Shown: positions 28,999-39,229, numbered from the stretch's first letter. The stretch: 64,000 nucleotides of DNA from Kingella potus (GCF_900451175.1 NZ_UGJJ01000001.1:1116001-1180000), one strand, 5' to 3'. The notes: a model not told the origin generated them from the sequence alone. Numbers and translations: made by a program.

Positions 28999-29787
28999 AT
29001 GCTCACCCTGTACCGGCACACTTTCCCCTCCCGCCTGCTTTTGGGCACGGCCGCCTATCCCAGCCCCGACATCCTCAGAATGTCGGTGGAGGCGGCGCAT
29101 CCGGCGATGATTACCGTGGCGCTGCGCCGCGCCCAAAGCGCGGGCGAAACCCACGGGCAGGGCTTTTGGGAGCTTTTGCAGCAGACCGGCATCCCCGTGC
29201 TGCCCAACACCGCAGGCTGCCAGAGCGTGCAGGAAGCGGTAACCACCGCGCAAATGGCGCGCGAAGTGTTTGAAACCGATTGGATTAAACTGGAACTCAT
29301 CGGCGACGACGACACCTTGCAGCCCGATGTGTTCCAACTGGTCGAAGCCGCCGGAATCCTGATTGCCGACGGCTTCAAAGTGCTGCCCTACTGCACCGAA
29401 GACCTCATCGCCTGCCGCCGCCTGCTCGATGCGGGCTGCGAAGCCCTGATGCCCTGGGCCGCCCCCATCGGCACCGGCTTGGGCGTGGTGCACGGCTACG
29501 CGCTGCGCGTGCTGCGCGAACGCCTGCCGGATACGCCGCTGATTATCGACGCGGGCTTGGGGCTGCCCTCGCAGGCGGCGCAGGTGATGGAATGGGGCTA
29601 CGACGGCGTGCTGCTCAACACCGCCGTGTCCCGCGCGGGCGACCCCGTCAAAATGGCGCGCGCGTTTGCGCAGGCCGTGGAAGCGGGACGTGCCGCCCGC
29701 GAAGCCGACCCCGTGGAGGCACGGGCGCAGGCGCAGGCCTCCACACCCACCGTCGGCCTGCCGTTTTGGCATTCGGCGCAATACTGA
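28999..29787 (+). CDS. thiG: Thiazole synthase
   Basis: Forms the thiazole phosphate from DXP, dehydroglycine and ThiS thiocarboxylate. The 262-residue barrel starts at the substrate strand (HTFPSRLLLGTAAYPS). It has the Schiff-base Lys in DWIKLELIGDD, then MPWAAPIGTGLGV and IDAGLGLPSQAAQVMEWGYDGVLLNTAVS. The dehydroglycine source in this cluster is ThiO. Last gene of the thiamine group; a strong hairpin follows. Confidence 0.97.
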   Translation: MLTLYRHTFPSRLLLGTAAYPSPDILRMSVEAAHPAMITVALRRAQSAGETHGQGFWELLQQTGIPVLPNTAGCQSVQEAVTTAQMAREVFETDWIKLELIGDDDTLQPDVFQLVEAAGILIADGFKVLPYCTEDLIACRRLLDAGCEALMPWAAPIGTGLGVVHGYALRVLRERLPDTPLIIDAGLGLPSQAAQVMEWGYDGVLLNTAVSRAGDPVKMARAFAQAVEAGRAAREADPVEARAQAQASTPTVGLPFWHSAQY

Positions 29788-29799
29788 CCGCCCGCACAG

Positions 29800-29843
29800 G
29801 CACAGAGGCCGTCTGAAAACCGGTTTTCAGACGGCCTCTGTGC
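29800..29843. terminator. DUS-pair hairpin after thiG
   Basis: GCACAGAGGCCGTCTGAAAAC and its exact complement over a very short loop: about 21 paired bases. Best DUS-type terminator in this part of the window. Confidence 0.72.
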
Positions 29844-29884
29844 TTTCAGGCAGTCCGTCGGGGCAAATCCATGACGGCGTAAAA

Positions 29885-29914
29885 AACGCGTGCGCCGCTA
29901 GGGCGGCATACCCT
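29885..29914. repeat. Partial palindromic repeat (GTAGGGTGTGTCGC family)
   Basis: ACGCGTGCGCCGCTAGGGCG then GCATACCCTG is one half-unit of the dispersed repeat found in full at 58550-58654. The remaining gap holds two DUS pairs. Confidence 0.55.
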
Positions 29915-30040
29915 GCTGGCGGCATCTGCGGTATAAAAACAGTAGGCCGTCTGAAAAACCGGAAAACGGATTTTCAGACGGCCTTTTGGCCGTTTGCCCT
30001 TTTCAGACGGCCTGTGCCGAAGCGTGTACAATCCGCCGCC

Positions 30041-32494
<2,454 letters not shown>

Positions 32495-32564
32495 AAACGG
32501 ACAACAGGCGCACACGTTTCCCTTTGCGGCAGCCTTGCCGCCCCCGTTTTGCAGAAGGAGAAAT

Positions 32565-32981
32565 ATGAACGACTTTGCACGCATCTACCGCGACTGGCAC
32601 GAATACGCCAAGCAGCGCGACACCGCCCGCCTCATCACCCTATATGCCGACGATGCCGTACTCGAAAGCCCGCTTGTCCCCGTCATCATGAAACGCGCAA
32701 GCGGCATCCTGCGCGGCAAAGCCGAAATCCTCGCCTTCCTCGAAGAAGGCACCCGCCGCCGCCCCAACGAACTCGTGCGCTGGCACCGCGAAGAAGGCCG
32801 CTACCTCGCGGCGGGCGACACGCTGGTGTGGGAATACCCGCGCCAAACGCCCGCAGGCGAGCAAATCGACATCCTCGAACTGATGCGTCTTTCAGACGGC
32901 CTCATCGCACAGCACCGCATCTACTGGGGCTGGTTCGGCACGCAGATGCTGATTGCCGACGCCGCCCAAAAGGCCGTCTGA
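32565..32981 (+). CDS. NTF2-like (SnoaL-type) protein
   Basis: The 138-residue product has the NTF2-like cone-fold pattern: an N-terminal helix (FARIYRDWHEYAKQRDTARL), LITLYADDAVLESP, GKAEILAFLEEG and C-terminal strands. The substrate is unknown. A clear GAAGGAG precedes the ATG. An internal reverse DUS encodes LSDGL and a terminal DUS provides the AV-stop. The last 235 bases (32753-32987) are duplicated at 33716-33950. Confidence 0.82.
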   Translation: MNDFARIYRDWHEYAKQRDTARLITLYADDAVLESPLVPVIMKRASGILRGKAEILAFLEEGTRRRPNELVRWHREEGRYLAAGDTLVWEYPRQTPAGEQIDILELMRLSDGLIAQHRIYWGWFGTQMLIADAAQKAV

Positions 32982-32987
32982 AAACAC
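32753..32987 (+). repeat. Direct repeat, copy 1
   Basis: 235 bases match 33716-33950 with eight differences and no gaps, 963 bases apart. It covers the C-terminal half of the NTF2-like gene through the terminal DUS. Confidence 0.95.
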
Positions 32988-33004
32988 AACCCAAAAGACA
33001 CACC

Positions 33005-33664
33005 ATGAACAAAACCCTCCCGCTCCTGCTCCTCGCCGCCGCCGCACCCGCCGCCGCCATCAGCCCGCCGGCGCAAACCCAAATTACCTGCCCCGTCGGC
33101 GGCGAAGAATTTTGGGCAACCATGCACGACAGCGCGCCCGAATACCAAATCTGCCCCGGCAACAAACTGGTGTTCAAAACCGCCAAATACGGCAAATTTA
33201 CCCCCGACGAGCTGGCGCGCTACCAAAAAATCATCATCAGCAAAGCCTACCGCAGCCTGCCCGCAAACGCCGGACTGGAAGACTACCTGCCCGTGTTCGC
33301 CGAACAATCCGGCCAATACAGCCCCGCCGCCGTCGGCTGGCTCTACTTCCTCGCCGCCAACGGCAACCGCGACATGAACGCCGCCGCCCGCAAACGCCTG
33401 CACGCCAAAGCGTTCTCCTTCCTAAACAAGGCCGTGCGCGACAACAACACCAACCCGCGCGATTTGCATTCCGCCCGATACGCCCTGGCCGGCATGTACC
33501 GCATCAGCGGCGACTTTGCCCGCGCCGAAACCCTGCTGCGCCAACTCTTGCAGCAAAACCTCGACCCCGCCGACCGCACCGCCGCCCAATACGTTTTAGA
33601 CTCCGTGCGCCTGCGCGACCGCGGCCACATCCTGCCGCAGTTCCACCGCCCGCAAATGCCCTGA
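33005..33664 (+). CDS. Secreted protein of unknown function with helical repeats
   Basis: The 219-residue product has a signal peptide of about 18 residues (MNKTLPLLLLAAAAPAAA), so it should be periplasmic. After it come two Cys motifs (ITCPVGGEEF and YQICPGNKLVF), then helices resembling TPR/Sel1-type repeats (SARYALAGMYRISGDFARAETLLRQLLQQN). The N-terminal CPVGGEEF is reminiscent of DUF2225 proteins, but this is weak. It lies between the two copies of the duplicated segment. Confidence 0.72.
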   Translation: MNKTLPLLLLAAAAPAAAISPPAQTQITCPVGGEEFWATMHDSAPEYQICPGNKLVFKTAKYGKFTPDELARYQKIIISKAYRSLPANAGLEDYLPVFAEQSGQYSPAAVGWLYFLAANGNRDMNAAARKRLHAKAFSFLNKAVRDNNTNPRDLHSARYALAGMYRISGDFARAETLLRQLLQQNLDPADRTAAQYVLDSVRLRDRGHILPQFHRPQMP

Positions 33665-33680
33665 CGCAAAAGGGAAAACC

Positions 33681-33944
33681 ATGCCCGACACCCCAAAAAT
33701 CACCCACCTCCCCGACCGCCGCCGTCCCAACGAACCCGTGCGCCGGCACCGCGAAGAAGGCCGCTACCTCGCGGCGGGCGACACGCTGGTGTGGGAATAC
33801 CCGCGCCAAACGCCCGCAGGCGGGCAAATCGACATCCTCGAACCGATGCGTCTTTCAGACGGCCTCACCGCACAGCACCGCATCTACCGGGGCTGGTTCG
33901 GCACGCAGATGCCGATTGCCGACGCCGCCCAAAAGGCCGTCTGA
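33681..33944 (+). pseudogene. Partial duplicate of the NTF2-like gene
   Basis: An 87-codon frame with its own AAGGGAAA ribosome site. From codon 13 on it repeats the C-terminal 75 residues of the gene at 32565. The first half of the fold is missing and its 12 leading residues (MPDTPKITHLPD) are unrelated. Seven replacements separate it from the parent: three Leu-to-Pro, two Trp-to-Arg, Glu-to-Gly and Ile-to-Thr. These would damage the hydrophobic core, so it is probably a decaying remnant, although it could be translated. Confidence 0.65.
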
Positions 33945-33950
33945 AAACAC
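33716..33950 (+). repeat. Direct repeat, copy 2
   Basis: Second copy of 32753-32987. Seven of eight differences are T or A in copy 1 and C or G in copy 2; the eighth is a silent C-to-T. Confidence 0.95.
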
Positions 33951-33983
33951 GCCCCTGCCGCCGACAAAATCAGGAGGCTGAAA

Positions 33984-34244
33984 ATGGATTATTTCCACCC
34001 GGACTACCTTGCCCGCCTGCGCCAATATCCCGTCGAACGCATTTTGCTGGGTTCGGGCGAAGGCAGCGATCAGATTCTGCTGCGCATCGGCACGCCCGAT
34101 ACCGCCCTGCCGCTGCCCTGCTGCGCCGATTTTCCCGCAGACGACGGCGCAGCGTGGCTCAAATGCGCATTCGGCATCGCCAATGCGGCAATCGACCATT
34201 CCGCCTTTCACGGCACCTGGCTGGTTGTCAGCGTATTTTATTGA
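33984..34244 (+). CDS. Hypothetical protein
   Basis: An 86-residue protein with an excellent AGGAGG ribosome site nine bases before the ATG, which supports real translation. There is no signal peptide. Features: MDYFHPDYLARLRQYPVERILLGSGEGS, a Cys-Cys pair (LPCCADFPADDG) and a hydrophobic C-terminus (WLVVSVFY). No family recognised. It is followed by a GNAT-like gene in the same direction. Confidence 0.65.
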   Translation: MDYFHPDYLARLRQYPVERILLGSGEGSDQILLRIGTPDTALPLPCCADFPADDGAAWLKCAFGIANAAIDHSAFHGTWLVVSVFY

Positions 34245-34295
34245 TTGTTTAAATGTTTTCATTTTATCCGCGCTTGAGCCGCAGAAAGAAACCAT

Positions 34296-34571
34296 ATGGA
34301 ACAAGCCCCGCAAGCCGTCCACCTTCCCGCACAATGCCGCTTCCGAATCGAAATCGGCGGCCGCGAAGCCGGCTACATCGCCTACGAAGAGCAAAACGGC
34401 GCATGGAATGTCGTCCACACCGAAGTTTCCCCCGACTTTCGCGGGCGCGGCATCGCCGCCATGCTGGTCGGCGCGCTGACGGAACACGCCGCCGCCCGCA
34501 ACATCCCGCTCACCGCCGAATGCTGCTACGCCGCGCGTTTTATTGCCCAAAAGCAAACTTTTCCGCGATAA
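34296..34571 (+). CDS. GNAT-like N-acetyltransferase, YjdJ/COG2388 type
   Basis: A 91-residue single-domain protein with the acetyl-CoA-binding pattern VSPDFRGRGIAAMLVGALTEHAAARNIPLTAECCYAA (positions 46-82) after IEIGGREAGYIAYEEQNGAW. This is the minimal GNAT fold of the COG2388 family. The substrate is unknown; small-molecule or protein acetylation is possible. Confidence 0.82.
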   Translation: MEQAPQAVHLPAQCRFRIEIGGREAGYIAYEEQNGAWNVVHTEVSPDFRGRGIAAMLVGALTEHAAARNIPLTAECCYAARFIAQKQTFPR

Positions 34572-34665
34572 ACGGCGGGAGAACTTGAAAAATAAAGGCA
34601 TATTTGTTTAAATACCGCCCGATTCCCACCGCAGACAAGAGGCCGTGCCAGCCGCGCATCTTTCT

Positions 34666-35928
34666 ATGAAAACCATCCCTTCCAATTTGGAAAAACTCGC
34701 CCGCAAGCGGCGTGTTTTGCTTTTGCAAGGCCCGATAGGGCCGTTTTTCCGCAACTTTGCCCACTGGCTGGAACAAGGGCAGAGCCAGGTTTTCAAATTC
34801 AACTTCAACGGCGGCGACCGCAGCTACTACCCGCCCGACGGCAGCGGCCGCGTACACGACTATTGCGGCACGCTCGAAGATTTCTCCGCCTTTCTCGCCG
34901 GCTTTCTCAAAAAACACAAAATCGATGCCGTCGTCTGCTTCGGCGACAACCGCCCCTACCATCTGGCCGCCAAACAAGTATGCGCCCGCAGCAAAACCGG
35001 CTTTTGGGTGTTTGAGGAGGGTTATTTCCGTCCCCACTTCGTTACCCTCGAACAAAGCGGTGTCAATGCCTACTCCCCCCTGCCGCGCGAAGGCGGCTTC
35101 TTCCTGAAAAGCTACCCCAAGCTCGCGCGGCAGCAATATGCCGCCCCCGCCGCCGTGCCCGACGGCTTCTGGCCGCGTGCCAAACGCGCCATGTGGTATT
35201 ACGCCGCCGCCAACTTCGCCCGCCGCCGCTACCCCGCCTACCGCCACCACCGCAATATGGGCATCGGCCACTACATCGGCCTGTGGCTGCGCAGCGGCAT
35301 CAAACGCGCCGGCTACGCCTTTGCCGACCGCCGTTTCGCGCAGCAGGTACGCGCCGGCCGCTTCGGCCGCTTCTTTATTGTTCCCCTGCAAGTGTTCAAC
35401 GACAGCCAGGTATGCGTCCACAGCGATTTCGACGGCGTGCGCGCCTTTTTGCTGCACGTGCTCGCGTCCTTCGCCGCCCACGCCCCGGCCGACACCACCC
35501 TCATCGTCAAACATCATCCGATGGACAGGGGCTTCACCGACTACCACCACGACATCGGCACTTTTCTGGCCGCCCATCCCCATCTTGCCGGCCGCGTTTT
35601 CTACGTCCGCGACGTGCCGCTGCCCGTCTTTTTGCGCCACGGCGCGGGCATGGTAACGCTCAACAGCACCAGCGGCCTTTCCGCCCTCATCCACAATATG
35701 CCCGTCAAGCTCCTCGGCCGCGCCCACTACAACATCCCTGGCCTGACCTCGCAGCAGGATTTGGCCGATTTCTGGCACAAGCCCGACAAGCCCGACAGCA
35801 CGCTGTTCCACGCCTACCGCATGTACCACATCAACACCACCCAGATAAACGGCAGCTTTTACAGCCGCGTCAATTTACCCCCCCCCCCCGAAAAAAAGCG
35901 CGGCGCAGGCCGTGAAAAAAAGCATTGA
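34666..35928 (+). CDS. KpsS/LipB-family capsule polysaccharide protein with C12 tract
   Basis: A 420-residue protein of the KpsS/LipB family, enzymes that add Kdo to the lipid anchor of group 2 capsules. Seen: LLLQGPIGPFFRNFAHWLE, FKFNFNGGDRSYY, VCFGDNRPYH, WVFEEGYFRPHFVTLE, PLQVFNDSQV, the signature IVKHHPMDRGF, and NSTSGLSAL. No other capsule gene is in the window. A run of 12 C (35878-35889) gives four Pro codons before a basic tail (EKKRGAGREKKH). Length change would replace the tail. The start is uncertain: ATG 34666 lacks a good ribosome site and a GTG lies at 34645. Confidence 0.85.
   Translation: MKTIPSNLEKLARKRRVLLLQGPIGPFFRNFAHWLEQGQSQVFKFNFNGGDRSYYPPDGSGRVHDYCGTLEDFSAFLAGFLKKHKIDAVVCFGDNRPYHLAAKQVCARSKTGFWVFEEGYFRPHFVTLEQSGVNAYSPLPREGGFFLKSYPKLARQQYAAPAAVPDGFWPRAKRAMWYYAAANFARRRYPAYRHHRNMGIGHYIGLWLRSGIKRAGYAFADRRFAQQVRAGRFGRFFIVPLQVFNDSQVCVHSDFDGVRAFLLHVLASFAAHAPADTTLIVKHHPMDRGFTDYHHDIGTFLAAHPHLAGRVFYVRDVPLPVFLRHGAGMVTLNSTSGLSALIHNMPVKLLGRAHYNIPGLTSQQDLADFWHKPDKPDSTLFHAYRMYHINTTQINGSFYSRVNLPPPPEKKRGAGREKKH
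35878..35889 (+). repeat. Homopolymer C12 tract
   Basis: Twelve consecutive C, codon-aligned, followed by G and seven A. In Neisseria, C or G runs of this length commonly slip and switch genes. Confidence 0.95.
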
Positions 35929-35968
35929 GGCCGTCTGAAAAACCGTTTTCAAGGTTTTCAGACGGCCT
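35928..35968. terminator. DUS-pair hairpin after the capsule-type gene
   Basis: DUS at 35928-35939 and complement at 35957-35968, loop 17 bases with extra AAAACC/GGTTTT pairing. Confidence 0.62.
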
Positions 35969-36003
35969 GCCGAATCCGACAACCCGACAGAGAAATCCGC
36001 AGC

Positions 36004-36762
36004 ATGATACAAATCCGCAACGTCAGCCACAGCATAGGCGGGCAAACCATACTTGACGACATCAGCCTCGATCTGCCCGAAGGCGGCATCACCGCCCTCA
36101 TCGGCCCCAACGGCGCAGGCAAATCCACCCTGCTGTCCTTCGCCGCCCGTTTGCAGCCGCTCAAGCACGGCAGCATCAGCGTCGGCGGCCACGACGTAAC
36201 CGCCACCCCCTCGGCCGAGCTGGCCAAAGTCCTCTCCATCCTCACACAAGACAACAGCATCGTCAGCCGCATCAGCGTGCGCGACCTGCTCATGTTCGGC
36301 CGCTATCCCTACCATCAGGGCAGGCCGTCTGAAAACGACAAAGCCATCGTCGAAGACGCGCTCGACACCTTCGAGCTGCGCCCCTATGCCGGCCGCTACC
36401 TGACCGAACTCTCCGGCGGCCAACGCCAGCGGGGCATGATAGCCATGGTGTTCTGCCAGCAGACCGGCTACGTCCTGCTCGACGAGCCGCTCAACAATCT
36501 CGATATGTACCACGCCCGCGCCCTGATGCGCCTGCTGCGCCGCCTTACCGACGAACACCGCCGCACCACCGTCGTCGTCCTGCACGACATCAACCAGGCC
36601 GCCGCCTACGCCGACCACATCGTCGCCATGAAAAAAGGCCGCGTCTTCCTCAGCGGCCCGCCCGAACAGGTTTTCACTGCCGACAACATCCAGGCACTGT
36701 TCGATATGGATACCGACGTGCTGGATTACAAAGGCAAGAAACTCGTCGTCCACCACATCTGA
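36004..36762 (+). CDS. Siderophore-type ABC transporter ATP-binding protein (orphan)
   Basis: A 252-residue ABC ATPase with Walker A GPNGAGKSTLLSFAARL, Q-loop LTQDNSIVSRISVRDLLMFGRYPYHQG, signature LSGGQRQRGMIAMVF, Walker B YVLLDEPLNNLD and the switch histidine VVVLHDINQAAAYADH. Sequence style matches iron(III)-siderophore importers (FepC, VctC, neisserial FetE). No permease or binding-protein gene adjoins it. An in-frame DUS encodes GRPSEN after the Q-loop. It probably works with components encoded elsewhere. Confidence 0.87.
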   Translation: MIQIRNVSHSIGGQTILDDISLDLPEGGITALIGPNGAGKSTLLSFAARLQPLKHGSISVGGHDVTATPSAELAKVLSILTQDNSIVSRISVRDLLMFGRYPYHQGRPSENDKAIVEDALDTFELRPYAGRYLTELSGGQRQRGMIAMVFCQQTGYVLLDEPLNNLDMYHARALMRLLRRLTDEHRRTTVVVLHDINQAAAYADHIVAMKKGRVFLSGPPEQVFTADNIQALFDMDTDVLDYKGKKLVVHHI

Positions 36763-36781
36763 ACGCGGCGGAAAAGGAAAC

Positions 36782-36820
36782 AGGCCGTCTGAAAACCGTT
36801 TTGCAGCGTTCAGACGGCCT
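36782..36820. terminator. DUS-pair hairpin after the ABC ATPase gene
   Basis: DUS at 36782-36793 and complement at 36809-36820 with a 15-base loop. Confidence 0.58.
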
Positions 36821-36845
36821 TATCTGCCGCAACAAGGAAACCACC

Positions 36846-37333
36846 ATGCTCAAACATTTTCCACGCAACCGCTTTGCCGGTTTGGATTTGGACAAGCTGA
36901 TGCGCGATGCCCGCTTTCAGGCTGCCGATGAAAACGGCATGATAGGCTTTGATTACGACAAACAAAAAAATTTGGACTTTTCCGTCAGCAAAATCTGCCC
37001 GAAACTGTGCGCGGTGTGTTGGCGCATTTGAACGGGCTGGATAACGCCATGCAGGCATTTTTGCAAGGGCGGGCGATACGGCCGGCAGGGGATTACCGCA
37101 GCTTTTTGTTTACGCTGGGCGTGATTTGGTTTGAGCGCAACGGCATGATTATTTTGGATTGCCGGGCGGATGCGGCCAATTCGCAACGGGTCCTGTATCT
37201 GAAAAAACGGATGGATGCCGGCAGATTTGCCAAGATGAATCCTGCACCGCACGGCCAGGCGGATAATGCGCAGAGGCCGTCTGAAAACACTTTTCAGACG
37301 GCCTCTCGGCTTGGCGGCGGGCTTGAAGTTTAA
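36846..37333 (+). pseudogene. Frameshifted gene of unknown function
   Basis: The frame from ATG 36846 runs into a run of seven A (36964-36970) and then reads 17 codons with an atypical Cys-rich ending before TGA at 37029. A second frame, open from 36953, continues with well-formed protein (LPETVRGVLAHLNGLDNAM, FLFTLGVIWFERNGMIILD) to 37333. One extra A in the run would join them into about 160 residues. Mutation, phase variation or a sequencing error could explain this. The end reads through a DUS hairpin (RPSEN...FQTA). No family recognised. Confidence 0.65.
37272..37306. terminator. DUS-pair hairpin between convergent genes
   Basis: AGAGGCCGTCTGAAAA and its exact complement over a 3-base loop, between the frameshifted gene and ssb. 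Probably bidirectional. Confidence 0.68.
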
Positions 37334-37842
37334 AACGGAATATCGTCGTCGATGTCTTCCACCGGTGCGGCGGGCGCGGCACTCTGGCGGCGGGCGGGCG
37401 CGGCGGGCGGCTCGCTGCTGTACTGCGGCGGGGCTTCCTGACGGTATTGCTGCTGTTGCGGCGCAGCCTGCGGGTAGCCGCCTTCCTGATAGGGCGCGCC
37501 GCCGCCGCTCTGGCGGGAATCGAGCATTTTCATTTCGTTGGCGATGATTTCGTAGGCGGTGCGCTCATTGCCGTCACGGTCCTGGTATTTGCGGCTTTGG
37601 ATGCGGCCTTCGATATAGATCTGGCTGCCTTTTTTCAGATACTGGCCGGAGATTTCGGCCAGGCGGCGGTACATGGTGATGTTGTGCCACTCGGTGCGCT
37701 CCTGCCGTTGGCCGCTCTGGCGGTCGTTCCAGGTTTCGCTGGTGGCCATCGTGAAGTTGCAGACGGGGTCGCCGTTGGGCATATAGCGCACTTCGGGATC
37801 GCGGCCGAGACGGCCGATGAGGATGACTTTATTGACGCTCAT
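37330..37842 (-). CDS. ssb: Single-stranded DNA-binding protein
   Basis: The 170-residue SSB has the OB fold (MSVNKVILIGRLGRDPEVRY, EWHNITMYRRLAEISGQYLKKG) at residues 1-110. A Gly/Gln/Pro-rich linker follows, then the acidic tip DIDDDIPF that recruits repair and replication partners. The start at 37842 matches the family. It begins 5 bases after the stop of the MFS gene, so the two are co-transcribed. Confidence 0.97.
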   Translation of the reverse strand: MSVNKVILIGRLGRDPEVRYMPNGDPVCNFTMATSETWNDRQSGQRQERTEWHNITMYRRLAEISGQYLKKGSQIYIEGRIQSRKYQDRDGNERTAYEIIANEMKMLDSRQSGGGAPYQEGGYPQAAPQQQQYRQEAPPQYSSEPPAAPARRQSAAPAAPVEDIDDDIPF

Positions 37843-37846
37843 GGTT

Positions 37847-39229
37847 TTACTCTCCTGAGATGATGGTTTTCGCTGCGGCTTCGTCAAAGCCTTTCTGCAA
37901 CGCTTTGATGTAGACGGTTTCGCCGTCGCCGCTGAAACTGATCTGTTCGATGCCGGCCACGCCGCCCAGGGCGTAACGCAGGGCTTCCTGCCGCCCGAGC
38001 CAGGTTTTGCCTATGCGCAGGGCGATGTTTTTCACCGGCTTGGGCGCGGGGCTGGCGGCGGCGGCGGCCAGCCAGACAAGGGTAAGCGCGGCCACGAAGG
38101 CGAGAACGGCATACATGCCGTAGTGCTGGTAGAGCCAGCCGCCGATCCAAAAGCCGCTCATCAGGCCGACGGATTGCAGGGTGTTGTACACGCCCATCGC
38201 CGTGCCTTTCAGATCGGCGGGGGCGATTTTGGACACCATCGAGGGCTGGCTGGCTTCGAGAATGTTGAAGCCGACGAAATAAACGGTGAGGCAGGCGGTG
38301 ATGAGCCACAGCGATTCGAGTGAGAACAGCAGCAGCAGGACGGCGGCGGCGGTCAGGGCGATACCGGCCACAAACACTTGTTTCAGACGGCCTCTGGTTT
38401 CGCCGACGATGATGGCGGGTATCATCAGGATGAGGCCGGTGAGGGTGGCGGGGAAGTAGACTTTCCAATGGCCGGTTTTGTCCAGGCCGATGTTTTCCAT
38501 CACAAAAGGCAGGCTGGCGAAGATGGCCATCATGCCGCAGTGCAGGGCGAAGATGCCGAAATTGAGGGTCATCAGGCGGCGGTTTGCGAACACTTCCGCC
38601 AGCCGCGATGGCTGCGCCTGCGCGTCTTCGTGCAGCTTGGAAACCTGCGGGTCGGGCGTGAGGAAGGCCACGACGAGGATGCTGGCCAGCGTCAGGATGC
38701 CGGTCAGCAGAAACAGGCCTTTCACGCCGATAAGGCCGGTCAGCATGGGCGAGAGCACCAGGCTGGCGGAGAAAGTGATGCCTATGCTCAGACCGATCAT
38801 CGCCATCGAGCGGGTGCGCACTTCGTCGCGGGTCAGGTCGGCCAAGAGCGCGGTAACCGCCGCGCTTACCGCGCCCGCACCTTGCAGGGCGCGTCCGAGC
38901 GCGAGCATGGCCCAAGTGTCGGCGGCGGCGGCGGTGAAGCTGCCGGCGGCAAACAGAATCAGGCCGAAATAAATGGTTTTCTTGCGGCCGAAACGGTCGG
39001 AAGCCATGCCCAGCGGAAGCTGCATCAGAGCCTGCGTCAGCCCGTATATTCCGGCGGCAAAGCCGGCCAGCGCGGCGTTGTGCTGCGCGCCCGGCAGTCC
39101 GGCGGCGTAAAGCGAGAGCACGGGCAAAACCAGAAACATCCCCAGCATCCGCAGGGCGTAAACGCCCGACAGCGAGGTGCTGGCGCGCCATTCTTCGGGG
39201 GACATTTGGGTTTGTTCTGCTCTTGCCAT
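37847..39229 (-). CDS. YajR-like major facilitator transporter
   Basis: A 460-residue MFS protein with 12 predicted helices. It has motif A GMASDRFGRKKTIYFG between helices 2 and 3 and a soluble C-terminal domain of about 65 residues (ALRYALGGVAGIEQISFSGDGETVYIKAL) resembling the YAM domain of E. coli YajR. The substrate is unknown. An in-frame DUS encodes RGRLKQ. The start at 39229 is preceded by AGAGG; a longer upstream frame is unlikely. Confidence 0.88.
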   Translation of the reverse strand: MARAEQTQMSPEEWRASTSLSGVYALRMLGMFLVLPVLSLYAAGLPGAQHNAALAGFAAGIYGLTQALMQLPLGMASDRFGRKKTIYFGLILFAAGSFTAAAADTWAMLALGRALQGAGAVSAAVTALLADLTRDEVRTRSMAMIGLSIGITFSASLVLSPMLTGLIGVKGLFLLTGILTLASILVVAFLTPDPQVSKLHEDAQAQPSRLAEVFANRRLMTLNFGIFALHCGMMAIFASLPFVMENIGLDKTGHWKVYFPATLTGLILMIPAIIVGETRGRLKQVFVAGIALTAAAVLLLLFSLESLWLITACLTVYFVGFNILEASQPSMVSKIAPADLKGTAMGVYNTLQSVGLMSGFWIGGWLYQHYGMYAVLAFVAALTLVWLAAAAASPAPKPVKNIALRIGKTWLGRQEALRYALGGVAGIEQISFSGDGETVYIKALQKGFDEAAAKTIISGE

